Positions 45,001 to 55,000 of a stretch of 64,000 bases of DNA are shown here, piece after piece. Source of the DNA: Blastobasis lacticolella (Eukaryota; Arthropoda; Insecta; Lepidoptera; Blastobasidae). The DNA lies in assembly GCA_905147135.1 (NCBI GenBank), contig LR990039.1:34469708-34533707 (forward strand), in the 5' to 3' direction. Under the pieces are notes generated by a model, which saw nothing but the letters and a program-made list of their open reading frames with translations, searched no databases and was not told where the DNA came from. The position numbers were made by a program, and so were the translations under genes. The number at the start of each line of letters is the position of its first letter. Position 1 is the first letter of the stretch.

Positions 45001-48000
45001 ATCATTCATGTTAATAATGTCTTGGTTGACTTGACCAGAGTCGAACAGGAAGTAAGTAAAATGTTGGCAGCACTGCGTTTTGGTTATATGTATCTAGGCT
45101 CGCAAAATATGGCATCTTGTCATTGTTATTTAGAGTTCTTTTGTTGGCTGTGCCAAGTTTAGTTCCATTTTCAGCCGCGAGCGGAATTATCATCCGCAAA
45201 CTATTTCTAAACGTCTAGGGGCAAACATCTTTGACGGACTGGGGAAATTTATGCGCGTCGCGTCCAAAATGTCTTCATGTTGCATTCACATTTCACCTGG
45301 AACTTCGGACTGACTGTTGGCAGGAGGTGGTACAGGACAGAGCGAAATGAGTTTTTTTAGAGTCTCGGCCTCCCAAGACTCATTTTAAATCGCACATTAA
45401 CTAAATAAATAAATAAATGTGCTTCGATAAATTTACACAGCGCCAACTAGCCCCAAAGTAAGAAAAGCTTGTGTTATGGGTGCTAGATAACTGATAAACT
45501 ACTTATACTTTGTTTTAAATACATACTACACCCAGACCCGTAACAGGAATTAAAATTCATAATTTCAATTTCTGCTCGGCCGGGAATCGAACCCGGGACC
45601 TCTGCGTGGCGACTCAGGTCGTCATAAATAGATAGATTCACATTTCACCTACTGTGCGCGACTTCATGTTCATCGGGCACGACTGCTTCAATAATTCAAG
45701 TAGCATCTCACTCGATTGCGGTTTGAGTGACGGCGATGTATAATCCGTTCTAGTTAGACGGTCGCGCGGTCGGGCCGATGGACATGAACTCGCGCGCTCT
45801 CTGTAGGTGTCTAGACACTCGATACGTGCATTTGGTACTCTTAGTACGCAGTCTCAGTCATCGTAAAGGTACTATTCAGAGCACTGATACCGCTCATTAT
45901 TCTCATGTCGTAGTCGCTAGGGGTAGTAGGCGCGGCATAGCGAAGCAATTAACTGACCTCTCTCCCCGTCGAAAATCCGTGACAAGTGTTTAGAACAATA
46001 AAGCTAATTTACCCTACACTGGTTAAGTTTGTTACTACCTTTAGTTATCACTCATACATCAAAAAGCCTCCTAAATACACATATTACAACTTTGAGGCAT
46101 CTATTTTCCGTGCCATCGGCCTCTCAATTCACATAAAAAGAAAACACTTTTGTACAATCCATTCAATGTGAACACGCATACACTGTTGTTATAAACAAAA
46201 ACACTGTCAAAGACTAATAACGCAAATTAGAACATTTGGGTTTAAGACAAATTGCAACAAGATGTGGCTTTTGTTCGACAATGTTATCGTGTTGCAAAGC
46301 TGTTGTACAGTGTGGAGAGCATGCGACTTCAAAGACTGTAAGGCCTAATATTGTAATCCTAGTAACTATTTATTGTTATATAAATGCGATAGTTTGTGTG
46401 GTATAGATGGATGATTGTTGCTTTTTTACGCAAAATCTACTCAACGGATTTTGATGAAGGTTTACAGTGTTGTCGCTTATATCCCAGAATAACACAAAGT
46501 CTATCAATTATCCCAAGATTAAATGTAGTCCTTACGGAAACACAGTATAGCAGAAAAGTAGCATCATATTGCGAAAGAACGTGTTTTTGCATGCGATGGT
46601 GCTAGCTGAACTGTCCCGTCAGACTCGACGACATCCGTATGTAAGTGGTAGGTAAGAGTCGGTGCTACTACTTGGCCTTAAAGTCTGAGAAGTCTCATAA
46701 ACTGTGCAGGAGAACGATTATTTGTCATGTTCTTAAATATTAGAGATATTATTTTGTGTTTTGTGTGAATGTTTAAAGTAGAACCCAGACAAATATTGTT
46801 TTCAGATTATGGAAAGGTATTGTCCAGTGGTAAGTCGAATCTTGCTGGCAATCTGTCTTTTGGCCATTGGTGTATTTAATTTTTTTTTTTTCGGGATTTC
46901 ATACAGTACATAACCCTACCTAACACCATAATCGAGTCGCATGTCGTAACTCGACTCACAAATTCTTTCTATCTCTTTTTTCAAAGCGTATCTTCATACC
47001 GACAGAGAACATTTTGAACACTACAACACAACACTGTTTTAAACTATTTTTTTAAAGTGTTTGCTCTTGGGTTGCTGAGGTTTGGGATGGAGCCGGTAAC
47101 ACAGATTTAGGGGTGCCTTTAAACTTTTTGTTTTTACACTAATTTTATTATGGACGTGATGTAATACGGTAATACAGATTAAGGCCATGAATACAAATCC
47201 TTGACCGAGCGAATATGTGGACTAACAATAAATTAATAATGACGGGATTTTGTGACTAACATTTTTCGATTTTTATCACATTTTCGATGGTGTCTCTCGA
47301 ATTGGAATAATCTTTTACATTGTGTGTTTTACTTTGCATACGATATTTTGTAGGCTGTCCGATTTTCTTTTATCCTAGCTGGCGTATCACAGCTGTCATA
47401 TCAACCTGCCATAGCTGTGATTTTTTGATAATTCTAAACCTGACGCCCCGAATATAGCGCAGTGATAACAACACCGATCTGCAACGCGGCGGGTCCCGGG
47501 TACGATTTTTTGTGTGTAATTGTAATGTCTTTTCTCTGGTTTCTCGCGTGCTTGTGTTTGTATGTGCCCACGTCGCCCACGACTCGGGGAATCGTCATAT
47601 GGGACTGGGTGTGAAGCTTTTATTTCTACAGGTTCACGTGTGGGTACATAACCTTTGTCCCGTGCTCACCCACTTGGGGCGACAGAAAATGAACTACAAC
47701 CCTTTCAAAGCCTCTCCCAGACAGGTGCGATAAGAATGCACGCCAGTGTAGGGCAAAATTTAATTGCAAGTTACAATTAAAAATAACAATTGATTAATTG
47801 TTAATTGTGAAATATCAATTAACAATTGATTAATTGTTAACTGTGACGTTGCAATTAACAATTGATTAATTGTTAATTGTGACGTTGCAATTAACAATTG
47901 ATTAATTGTTAATTGTGACGTTGCAATAAACAATTAATCAATTGTTAACTGTTCTTGTAATTAAACTTTAATTAAATTTAAATAATGTAAATAGTAATAT

Positions 48001-49726
48001 TATAAGATTAAGGAGTGGCACAGGGTAGGGCTTTCACAAGCTTGACCTTAATGGCCATGCTAAATCGTTCTTCATGATAGCCACACAGAATATATATACT
48101 AGTACTTAAGTATAGAAAATTCTTTCCGCAAATAGCTTTCAACATAATAATGCGTTTACATATTATTTTGTCTCTCTCGCGTCCTACTCTTACCTCTCAG
48201 ACCTCGAGCGGCCCGATCGGGCCGCATAACAATATAAATCTGTGATTGTTAATTGTTAGTTTTAATTGTCTCTTGTAACAATTAAAAATATTAATTGAAT
48301 TATTTTAATTGTCTCTTGCAATTAACGTGAGTTTATTTAAATAAATTAATTGCAATACGCAATTAACAGATTAATTGCAATTAAATCAATTGAGATTAAA
48401 TTAATTGCAATTAATTTTTTCAATCAATTAATATGATGCTTAAAATATCAATTGTTCATGCCCAACACTGATGCACGCGTATTGCGATCTATTTTGTATT
48501 AGGGCGCACGCGATTTTATATACTGCTGCGATAATAACGCAGAAGTAGGACTAGAACTTCCTGCGTCCTGAGTTTTTGCGATATTTGATTGTGGCACTCT
48601 ATAGTCTCCACTTCGCCCTATGGGATATGGACGTGAGTGTGTATATATTGTATTGTTTTAGTGCATTTTACGCGCGCGATATTAAAAATGCGGGTTTGCC
48701 TGATTTGAGTACACACACAATCTAAAACAAAATTAAAGTAAATTTAAATACAAAAAACACAAAAAAACAACTTCACATTCACAGCCCAAATAAGTACATA
48801 AATTTAGCTGCGATAAAAACGCAGCTGTTTGGAAGACGGTAGGACGTATAAGCGCAAATCGCGATAATTATGCGTGTTATATCGCACCTGTCGTACGGCT
48901 GAAAATTGCATAGCGAAGTAAAATTTCAGTTGTTTTGTTTCGCTATGCGAATCGGCCAATGTGCTCCACACAGGAAAGGTATGTGGAGCACATTGTGTTT
49001 CATTGGACTCTTGTGTGGGAATTGCACTTTCTCCCACGCAGGAGAAAATGTCTACTAAAACTGTTCGAGCGTTTTATCGCTCATTACCTACGCAACGTCT
49101 TCTACCTACTTAACCCTAGAAAGATAATTTACATATATACTAATAAATAAGATTATCTTTCTACGGTTAAAACGACATAATCCTATTTTGTCGCTCATTC
49201 TATTACCTACGTTAAGATATATTTAGGGCCGCTTGCACCAAATTCTTAAACTCATTTAAGGTATCTAATACACAAAATTTCATATAAAAACAAGATTCCG
49301 ACGAATCGAGAACCTCCTCCCTTTTAAAAGTAAATGACATTAAACGGCACGTCATTCATAAATGTGCTTAAGAATTTTGCGCAAATCGGGCTTACAGCCA
49401 GTTTCTCGTACCATAATCTAATGTTAATCACCAATTAAAATTCGCCATCCTTATCTATGCTGCGTTGTAGACAGAGACGGCAAGAGTTTTAATGGACTAT
49501 TAACATTGACCATGAAACTGAGTGTACTAAAGATTGTCTTTCTAGGGTTACACTGACAGAATCCTGATTACTATCGGTTTCGCCAACAGACCTGCCGGTG
49601 CTGCAGAACACCCGCGCGTTCCTGTTCCCGCTGCCAGCGCTGGTGGTGGGCTACTTGGGCTCCCTGCTGGCCGGCTGGAACCTCAGCCATATGCTGATGA
49701 ACTTCTACCACTACAGAGTGCTATAG
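32857..49726 (+). CDS. unc-50: UNC-50 homologue, Golgi/ER multi-pass membrane protein
   Basis: UNC-50 family proteins are conserved eukaryotic membrane proteins of the Golgi/ER needed in C. elegans for assembly and traffic of levamisole-type acetylcholine receptors. Six exons: 32857-33091, 33524-33589, 41725-41845, 42996-43132, 43792-43893, 49590-49726. Every junction is GT/AG and in phase, giving 265 residues, the usual family length. Hydrophobic segments at about 89-111, 115-140, 164-186, 195-217 and 232-255 give the expected five membrane spans. Family landmarks are KRYKYLRRLFKFNQMDFEFA, EWGYAFDVHINAFFPPL and the C-terminal GWNLSHMLMNFYHYRVL. An in-frame TAA 18 bases upstream fixes the start. 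The coding exons are GC-rich; the introns are AT-rich and packed with transposons. Confidence 0.93.
33524..33589 (+). CDS. unc-50: UNC-50 exon 2: start of membrane span 1
   Basis: Encodes HTKSQFARDDPAFLVLLSVW and LF. Only 66 bases, phase 1 to phase 1. Acceptor TTTCAG|AT, donor TTTT|GTAAGT. Confidence 0.9.
35371..35615 (+). mobile_element. tRNA-Gly-derived SINE (family 1)
   Basis: GTGGTTCAGTGGTCAAAATG (A-box) and GGTTCGAAACC (B-box) with the CAGCCACGCAAG anticodon-arm block. Body AATTTTAATTTCTGTTACGG and tail CTAGATGGCGCTGTGTGAA as in the other four copies. Confidence 0.75.
38998..39694 (-). pseudogene. RTE-clade reverse transcriptase fragment, inactive
   Basis: The minus-strand frame contains VIQKTEEYNQPLCLAFVDYE, KAFDSIE, LQRGVRQGDVITRKLFTAAL and EDIFRLL, the palm and thumb blocks of RTE/BovB polymerases in order. 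It is interrupted by a 160-bp MITE (39115-39275) and then resumes DWDGLGININSEYHTHLRF. The catalytic F/YADD motif is altered to FTND, and a one-base frameshift follows. It is a dead relic. Confidence 0.85.
39115..39275 (-). mobile_element. MITE nested in the RTE fragment
   Basis: About 160 bp with imperfect 40-bp inverted ends: GGGGCTATTGGCTAACTCAG at one end and GAGGGCCTATCGGCTATCTC at the other. A second copy in the opposite orientation is at 61209-61372. Its insertion splits the leucine-aspartate junction of the RTE frame, with CTG possibly duplicated. Confidence 0.8.
40299..40545 (-). mobile_element. tRNA-Gly-derived SINE (family 1)
   Basis: Minus-strand copy, well preserved: GGGAATCGAACCCGGGACC (B-box complement), GCGTGGCAGACC (anticodon arm), TTGACCACTGAACCACTC (A-box complement), and the body and tail seen in the other copies. 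Confidence 0.8.
41336..41620 (-). mobile_element. RTE-type LINE 3' end abutting UNC-50 exon 3
   Basis: The minus strand encodes GKPKKRWIDIA, SDSKANGLRRE and VKWKRQSRKAD, the C-terminal region of RTE polyproteins, and ends in a run of GAT (ATC on the plus strand at 41336-41348). It ends about 100 bp before UNC-50 exon 3. Confidence 0.7.
41725..41845 (+). CDS. unc-50: UNC-50 exon 3: membrane spans 1-2
   Basis: Encodes SSICFALAMGLSWGQTVLFV and LFVVFVDFIGAGLVVSTIF. Acceptor TTCCAG|TG; donor TCTG|GTCAGT. Very hydrophobic, phase 1 in and phase 2 out. Confidence 0.92.
42096..42553. mobile_element. hAT-type MITE with perfect 8-bp target duplication
   Basis: Flanked by AGGGTGAT at 42088-42095 and 42554-42561. 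Ends are CAGTGATGTTATA and, reverse complemented, AAGGGATGTTATA. Inside the left end, several GGTACATGTACC/GTACCAT words make a palindromic cluster. 458 bp, no transposase. Lies in UNC-50 intron 3. Confidence 0.8.
42996..43132 (+). CDS. unc-50: UNC-50 exon 4: lumenal loop and span 3
   Basis: Encodes YVCNRYMRRDVASADVEWGY through AFDVHINAFFPPLSLLHCFQ, the best-conserved stretch of the family. Acceptor CGCAG|G, donor AACA|GTAAGT. Confidence 0.93.
43492..43570 (-). mobile_element. SINE family 2 fragment
   Basis: GCAGATCAGGTAATTACAG, GGAGCGACTGCCATCTGAC and AGGGGAACCTGA match the body of the minus-strand copy at 6949-7250. Both ends missing. Confidence 0.6.
43603..43665 (+). mobile_element. RTE-type LINE tail fragment
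   Basis: GGTGGACCGACGACCTGGTA, AAGATCGCTGGTACCAGC and TGGATGCTGAAGACGG match 18735-18800, then the similarity stops. Together with the SINE piece next to it this fills UNC-50 intron 4. Confidence 0.6.
43792..43893 (+). CDS. unc-50: UNC-50 exon 5: membrane span 4
   Basis: Encodes LLIHGGFLSCFVSNSFWLAS and FIYYMYITFLGYS. Acceptor GTTCCAG|AC; donor AGCA|GTTAGT, slightly unusual but in phase. Confidence 0.92.
44192..44357. mobile_element. MITE with AGAAAGATAG ends
   Basis: Left end TAGAAAGATAGTGTGAGTGC; right end reverse complement TAAGAAAGATAGCGTGAATG, then diverging. GC-rich interior with GTGCGACAG/CTATCGCAC words. The AGAAAGATA core recalls piggyBac ends but no TTAA is present. Confidence 0.6.
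44512..44672. mobile_element. MITE with 40-bp inverted ends
   Basis: GGGGTCAGGCGTTCATGAG and TTCCGCGTTCTCGTTCTGCG at the left are repeated inverted at the right as GAGGTCAAGCGTTCAGGTG and TTCCGCGTTTGCGTTCTGCG. Interior of about 80 bp, no coding. Confidence 0.65.
44693..44834. mobile_element. Short palindromic element, copy 1 of 2
   Basis: Starts after TTA with CGGCCAGTTTCTCGTACG and ends CAGAAACTGG. Shares CGTCAATTAAAATTC, CCATCCTTAT and GTTGTAGACAGAGA with the copy at 49395-49527. Probable Harbinger-type MITE. Confidence 0.55.
45405..45623 (-). mobile_element. tRNA-Gly-derived SINE (family 1), A-box deleted
   Basis: Minus-strand copy with an intact B-box complement (GGGAATCGAACCCGGGACC) but missing about 20 bp that include most of the A-box. 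Adjoins an AAATAAATAAAT tail. Confidence 0.75.
47744..48470. mobile_element. hAT-type element with internal 36-bp tandem repeats
   Basis: Ends CAGTGTAGGGCA and, reverse complemented, CAGTGTTGGGCA. Flanked by ATGCACGC at 47736-47743 and 48471-48478, a perfect 8-bp duplication. The 727-bp interior is built of AATTAACAATT words, including five 36-bp tandem units. No transposase frame. Confidence 0.88.
47785..47964 (+). repeat. Five 36-bp tandem units, each palindromic
   Basis: The word AACAATTGATTAATTGTT starts at 47785, 47821, 47857 and 47893, and a variant at 47929, an exact 36-base period. The core of each unit is a near-perfect palindrome. Units 2-4 end in GACGTTGCAATT. Confidence 0.85.
49110..49170. 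mobile_element. piggyBac-like ends with TTAA on both sides
   Basis: TTAA at 49110-49113 is followed by CCCTAGAAAGATAAT. GATTATCTTTCTACGG ends at 49166 and is followed by TTAA. Only 53 bp lie between, so this is either a minimal piggyBac MITE or one end of a longer one whose other end is ATTGTCTTTCTAGGG at 49535-49549. Confidence 0.65.
49226..49391. mobile_element. Harbinger/PIF-like MITE, TTA duplication
   Basis: Ends GGGCCGCTTGCACCAAATTC and, reverse complemented, GCCCGATTTGCGCAAAATTC, then TTAA.CACATTTA in both. TTA at 49223-49225 and 49392-49394. 166 bp. Confidence 0.75.
49395..49527. mobile_element. Short palindromic element, copy 2 of 2
   Basis: Begins CAGCCAGTTTCTCGTACC right after the TTA of the preceding MITE and matches 44693-44834 through GTTGTAGACAGAGACGG. 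The right end ATGAAACTGAGTG is the inverted partner. Confidence 0.6.
49590..49726 (+). CDS. unc-50: UNC-50 exon 6: membrane span 5 and C-terminus
   Basis: Encodes LPVLQNTRAFLFPLPALVVG and onward to FYHYRVL and a TAG. Acceptor CAACAG|AC. Ends in the short hydrophilic tail typical of the family. Confidence 0.93.
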
Positions 49727-50279
49727 CCGCGCTGGAGTCCTACCGACTGACCTTGTGTTCCCGCGACATCGATCGTTTTTAGAGAAACCCTAATGTAGAT
49801 AAGTCTATCGACATAGTATCGACGGTTGCAAATCTAGTATTGCCACCTAAAATCGCGATAATATCGCAAACTAAAAAAATTGTAAACGTGGTCATTTGTG
49901 CGGTAATTTTTACAACTCAAGTATAGTTAATGGCCGCGAAAATCTTAAAATATGTGACAATGTTGATACTTTATAAATAATTACTGCTCATGTCATTAGT
50001 TTGCTATCGATAGAGGTCTATCGACAACAACTGCGTTGTGTGAAATGGGTTAAAACTAACGTACAGTGCAGCAGGAATGTTATAAAACTCAGACGGTTCT
50101 CTTTAGGGTAGGGTAGCAGCGGCACGGGCGGTTCTGATTTTATCGAAAAACTATTATATCGGGCAAGCGGGCCACCTGATGGAAAAACACAATCCTGCTT
50201 CCTAACAGCACACTCTTTTCTACCTCTCCCTCGAAGCTTAACCTGCTATTTTAACCAGTCTTTGTGACCCAAATTAACG

Positions 50280-50420
50280 GAAAGGTCTTGGATATTATTC
50301 TTATTTATTTAACAGTTTATTGTGCACAGGAAATACATAGCGAATAACAGGCAAAGCAACAGCGCAACAGGCGCTACTTATTTCTAAAAGAAATCTCTTC
50401 CAGCAGGCCTTCGGAAGCGT
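50280..50420. repeat. Interspersed repeat, related to 4890-5015
   Basis: TTATTTAACAGTTTATTGTG, AACAGGCGCTACTTATTTC and AATCTCTTCCAGCAGGCCT match 4890-5015. Likely a LINE tail. Confidence 0.5.
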
Positions 50421-50734
50421 GATGTGATCATGATTCTTCATTAACATTTTATATTTGAGAGCATTAAAAAATTATTGGTAGTCATGCGTCGAGAAGTCTT
50501 TATTATATGGAATTTAACCTAAGCATGTGCATTAATAGGGAGTATTGCAGTAATTCCAGCAGAACATTATATACTGTAGTACCTACTACCCTACATACTT
50601 CATTGCCCTATATAAATTGCTAAACCAATTATGGTCCGGTTAGGGATATAAAAGCAATACAATTAAATAACAATACTTAGTCTATAGGTGTCATTACGTT
50701 ATGTAAATATCTTATTATAAAAAATAATTTGTAT

Positions 50735-50740
50735 AATAAA
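50735..50740 (+). terminator. Candidate polyadenylation signal of UNC-50
   Basis: First canonical AATAAA after the UNC-50 stop, followed by a T/GT-rich stretch (TTGTGTTTTATTTTGT) about 25 bases on. Confidence 0.4.
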
Positions 50741-51939
50741 CAAAGTTTTATCACATTTAATATTGTGTTTTATTTTGTACAATAGTCTGTTCGTTCAAAG
50801 ATCCCATTCGCAACTCGCACCATGACTTAATTTTTTTATTTTAGTTGACCGCATTTGTCCGAAATGTAAGCTAGAGCCCTAAACGGGACGAGTTCATCGT
50901 CATCCTGGCGACAGTCTCATTTATGCTCCTACTACCCTTTGTCCACGCTTCGTTCGGGCTTCGGTGTCATTGGTGGCGAGTTTGTTGGCAGGTAATGCTT
51001 GAGCCGCTCTGATTATATGGGACAAGTTGCGATTGCGAACATAAAACGTAAATGGGACTTGCGTTTAATCCCCGTAGAGCAATGATTTTCAATCTTTTCC
51101 ATCTCGCAACCCCACCGACCCGTACATCGGGACTCATGGGCCTGGTGTCATCAGGGTGCTCAGCCCACTTCTCTTCAGCGTGATATTAGAAGTACTGTGA
51201 GGCGGTATCCGAGACAATAATGAGCAACCTTCGAGGCTGCTCCTGTAGCCGTATTCACAATGGCTCGGAAATTGGATTCGGGTATGTAATCGACAAAGGA
51301 CCCCGCAAAAGTTCTAAGGAAAATGTGGTTTCAGTTAATTTTGATGAAATTTTCATATTTTATAGGAGTAGAGTTTCCGTGGAATCTATCGGGATTCTGA
51401 ATAACAGTTTTCGAATCGATCGATACGGATTCGCCGCTCACGAATTTCGTATCGAATCGTTTGGAAACGGTTTCGAATCATTGTGAATACTGTATACTGT
51501 TTGACAAGAGGCGTAATTCCATCATTAAACCTGTAAGGTAATTACGTAACTCCGTTGCCAACAATTCTCTGATTTAAATGGATACTTTTACGATTACTTA
51601 TGATCGATTTATTAGTTCAGATTATTGCAATGGAACGTTGTTAGCGACTGATCAAATCAAAGAATTGCTGACAACTGTGTTACATAATTAGACGTGGCCC
51701 CTACTAGGCGAAGAAATGAAGATGCTGCGATATTGGATGAGCTCTAAACTAGGTAGGTACCATAGCAACACAAGTAGCTAAGCGAAATATGAATCCTAGT
51801 TGTCTAAAATGTTCTGAACTGAATGTTAGTTACATATTCAATAATTTCAACTCGGATCATTCTGAACTTTTGATGCTAACTTTACATTAAATAACCATTA
51901 AGCATGACAAATAAAACGCTAAATTCGGATATAAATACA

Positions 51940-51954
51940 TTTATTACATTTATT
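51940..51954 (-). terminator. Candidate polyadenylation signals of CABIN1
   Basis: Two overlapping-region AATAAA hexamers on the minus strand (51949-51954 and 51940-51945), about 140 bases after the CABIN1 stop. Confidence 0.5.
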
Positions 51955-52093
51955 TCAACATTAGTACGTACCATATAGCAAAAAAAAAAAATTTTAATTA
52001 TTTAAGTCATCGTTACCGTATCGTGTTTTCAGCCTTTACTTAAGATTAATTTAGGTGAACAAATAGTACATTAAACTCTAATAAATACTATAT

Positions 52094-55000
52094 TCAGTCA
52101 TCCAGGACTATAACTTCATCAGGCGGCGGCGGCGGAGGCTTGGGGCGCGCGGGCGCAGGCCTCTTCGCGTCCGGCTTCTTGCCGGGCGGCAGCCTCGGGA
52201 CCGACGTCTTCGTCACGGTCACCGACGAGGGCAGCTTGTTGATGGAGGCGGCGATGTCGGCGGTGCTCTTCGAGATGGCGGGCAGGATCTTCTGGCGTTC
52301 GGCCAGTTTCTCCTGCAGGGTTTTCCCGGAGTGGGCGTGGTGGTGCGGTGGCGGCGGCTTGGCCAGCAGCGAGCCCGGCGCCGGCGCGCTGCTGGCCTGG
52401 TGCGCGGCCGGCGCCGCCGCCGCCGCCGAGCCCGCCAGCGAACCGGGCGCCAGGTTCGCCGCCAGCCCCGCCGGCAGCGTCGCCAACACCGTGCCCATGG
52501 TGGGCAACAAAGGCGACGGCGCCGACTTCTGACCGCCGCCCCCGCCACCAGCTTTCCCAACCGGCGCCAGAGGAGCGGCGAACGGCTTCGACGCCGACGC
52601 CGACGGCTTGCTCTGCGCGGGGTTGCCGGTCGCTTTGCCGCTGCCCCCGGGCTTGGGGCCCCGCTTCTGCTTCTTCGGCGGCGGCGGGTTGAACGCCGAC
52701 ATGGTCTGCTCGAGAAATTGCCGGAAAAACTCCGCCTGGAAACTGTTATGAAGCGTGTTCTGCAGCGATTGGCCGAGAGCGTGATTGTAGCCCGCCATGG
52801 ATTGGTTGGTCCATATGTAGCTCTGCAGCAGCGCCGACATGTCCTGCGAGGAGAACTTGGGCAGCCCGGGCAGCGCGGGCAGCGCGGGCAGTGCGGGCGC
52901 GGAGGGCGCGGGCGCGGGCGCTGCGGGCGCGGGCGGTGCGGGCACCGCCGTCGAGGGCTTCAGCTCCGGCTTCGACGAAGTGCTCGCAGACGCGCTCGCT
53001 TTAGTGTTGGCGGCGTCTACAGTTTTGGCAGTTTGTTTCTTCTGCGCGTTTTGACTCTTATCTATACTTGCTTGAGTAGCTTGCTGCTTCAACGTCTGTA
53101 TGAATGCTTGACAATACTTCATACTCAAATCTACCAAATTCATACTCTCCGTGATGGGGATCGTACTGACGAGCTTGTATGCTTCGACCAGCAGGTTAGT
53201 GAACTGTTTGGAATTAGGTTGCTTTTGGGCCCTTTGATATGCTCTATAAATATCCAACATCAAACTCTTGAGTGCTTGTCGTTCAATTTCGTTACTCTTC
53301 AAGTCCGCCTGCTGGCTGAATTTGAACAGTTGCCCCTTCAGAGACTGCACGCAAAGGGAGAAAGCCTGTTGAGCGAGTTCTTCTCTGTCGGAATCTCTTA
53401 AATACTTTTTGCCCGGTTCAGGTGTTCTTTGTAAATGCAAGCTCAAATCCAAAAGTGTTTTATGATCGTCGATCTCTTTGAGAATCTCCATCGTCAGCAA
53501 CACGGAGCGGTTCATATGAAAAGCGAAGCCCCCGCCTCTATCCACTTCTTCACACGGTATTTTCCAGATGTTATTGAAAAAATTGTGTTGTTTCCTTTCA
53601 CTGAATAGCCCTCCTAATTTCTGGTTAGTCCTTGATATAAAAGTCGACAGCATAAGGTCCCTACATCTTTCAATATCTTTGCCTTTGTTGTAGTAGAAGT
53701 GGTAATGAGCGAGTCTGTATATCGCCTTGTAATGCGGTGGAAATCGACTGGCACAGTCTTCTAAAGCATCCAAACAAGCTCCAACGATTTTCATAATTTC
53801 TTCATCAGTAAGTGGTATTGAATCTTGGGGCTTGTTACCAGTCTTGCCGTCTCTGCTGGTGTCGCTGGTGCTGTCTGAGGACGACTCGCTGGATGTGCCC
53901 GTCGACGAAGATGATAAACCACTGCTGGTACTATCTCGTTTCTTTTCTGAAACAGTTTTATCCTTTTTAGTCGCTTGAGGTTTATCTTTCTGCTTGGCGT
54001 CGCTTTGCGAAACACACTTCACTTCAAAATCTGAGTTTAATTGTTCTTTTTCTTTTTCCTCGCTTTCCTTAGGAACTGCAGGCGTTTCATTGGCTGCGGG
54101 CGCTTTGGTTTCTTTAGCAACAAACCGTTCCGTGTCGTACGATGCGGACCTCTTCACTTTGGCTGCGGCAGATTCCTGTTTTAGCTTCTTAGATTCATGG
54201 GTTTCATCTTCGCCTACGTCACTGATCGAGCGCTTAAATATGTTAGCTGCTTGCGGTGGTTCATTACTTTTCGATGTTGTCGTACTTTCGGTTTCCGGTA
54301 GTCCATCTTTTTTTGGCTTTTTGGTGAAAGGGCCCTGTTTCCACTCCTCGATACAGGCAGAAAACACTTTCCCCACAGACGCCGGAATCGGTTTATTTTC
54401 GTGCTGTTCTATGTACTTTAAAATGGATGCATGAATCCTGTAATGAAGCTCCAGAACTTCTATACACAAGCGGGTAGGAGTACCATAATTGATTTTCAGC
54501 GGATATGTCGCGTCAGCCTCTTGAAGACTTTTAACTCCCTGCATATAATAATCTAAATAAACGGAGGGTGGCTTATTTTGCTTTTCCGCAACTTTTCCTA
54601 ACATGTAGTAATTAAGCCACGACTCTTCATTAGGTTTTTCGGCATCACTACTGTTGCACATGTCGCTGATAACGGCCAAGAAACTTTTTTGTGTCGTCTC
54701 TAGCATGTCCTCTTTTTGTCTTTCCAGAAATTCAAAATCATCCATACTTAATGATTCACTAGCTTGTTTCAGTAGTCTTGAACAAAATGAATGAACAGTG
54801 TAGACGAACACTCCATACTCGATCCACAAGCTGTTGTATGTTGGATCCAATTCCAATGATCTTTTAAAACATCTTATCGTAAATTTCGCAGGATTTAGGT
54901 ATTCTCTTTCATTGTTAAGATTTTTACAAGAGTTGAGTAACCTTTGCAGGTTTAATGCTTTACCTAGCGAAATCTCGGCCCACGATTCCAGCCTATCCTT

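Larger units (their letters stand above)
43894..49589 (+). other. UNC-50 intron 5, a MITE cluster
   Basis: 5.7 kb holding at least seven separate short elements, listed individually: foldback MITEs at 44192-44357, 44512-44672 and 44693-44834, a SINE at 45405-45623, a hAT element at 47744-48470, and piggyBac- and Harbinger-like elements at 49110-49551. Bases 45640-47740 hold only a Helitron-like fragment near 46400-46520. Confidence 0.65.
49727..52093. other. Convergent intergenic region, UNC-50 / CABIN1
   Basis: Holds the UNC-50 3' UTR (AATAAA at 50735-50740, 1 kb after the stop), a repeat at 50280-50420, a fragment of the 5740-5950 family near 50157-50185 and the CABIN1 3' UTR. About 50780-51900 shows no gene or repeat I recognise; the frame at 51220-51486 has no support. 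Confidence 0.5.

Noticed and set aside
47785..47964. 36-bp regular repeats as a CRISPR-like array
   Set aside because: The repeats are contiguous tandem units without unique spacers, in a eukaryotic hAT element.
51220..51486. 88-codon frame between UNC-50 and CABIN1
   Set aside because: Contains inverted TTCGAATCGAT-type repeats rather than protein-like codon use and has no relative I recognise.
52331..53401. Plus-strand frame of 356 codons inside CABIN1
   Set aside because: Antisense of the Pro/Ala-rich CABIN1 tail; the product is an Arg-rich low-complexity string, which is expected from GC-rich repeats.
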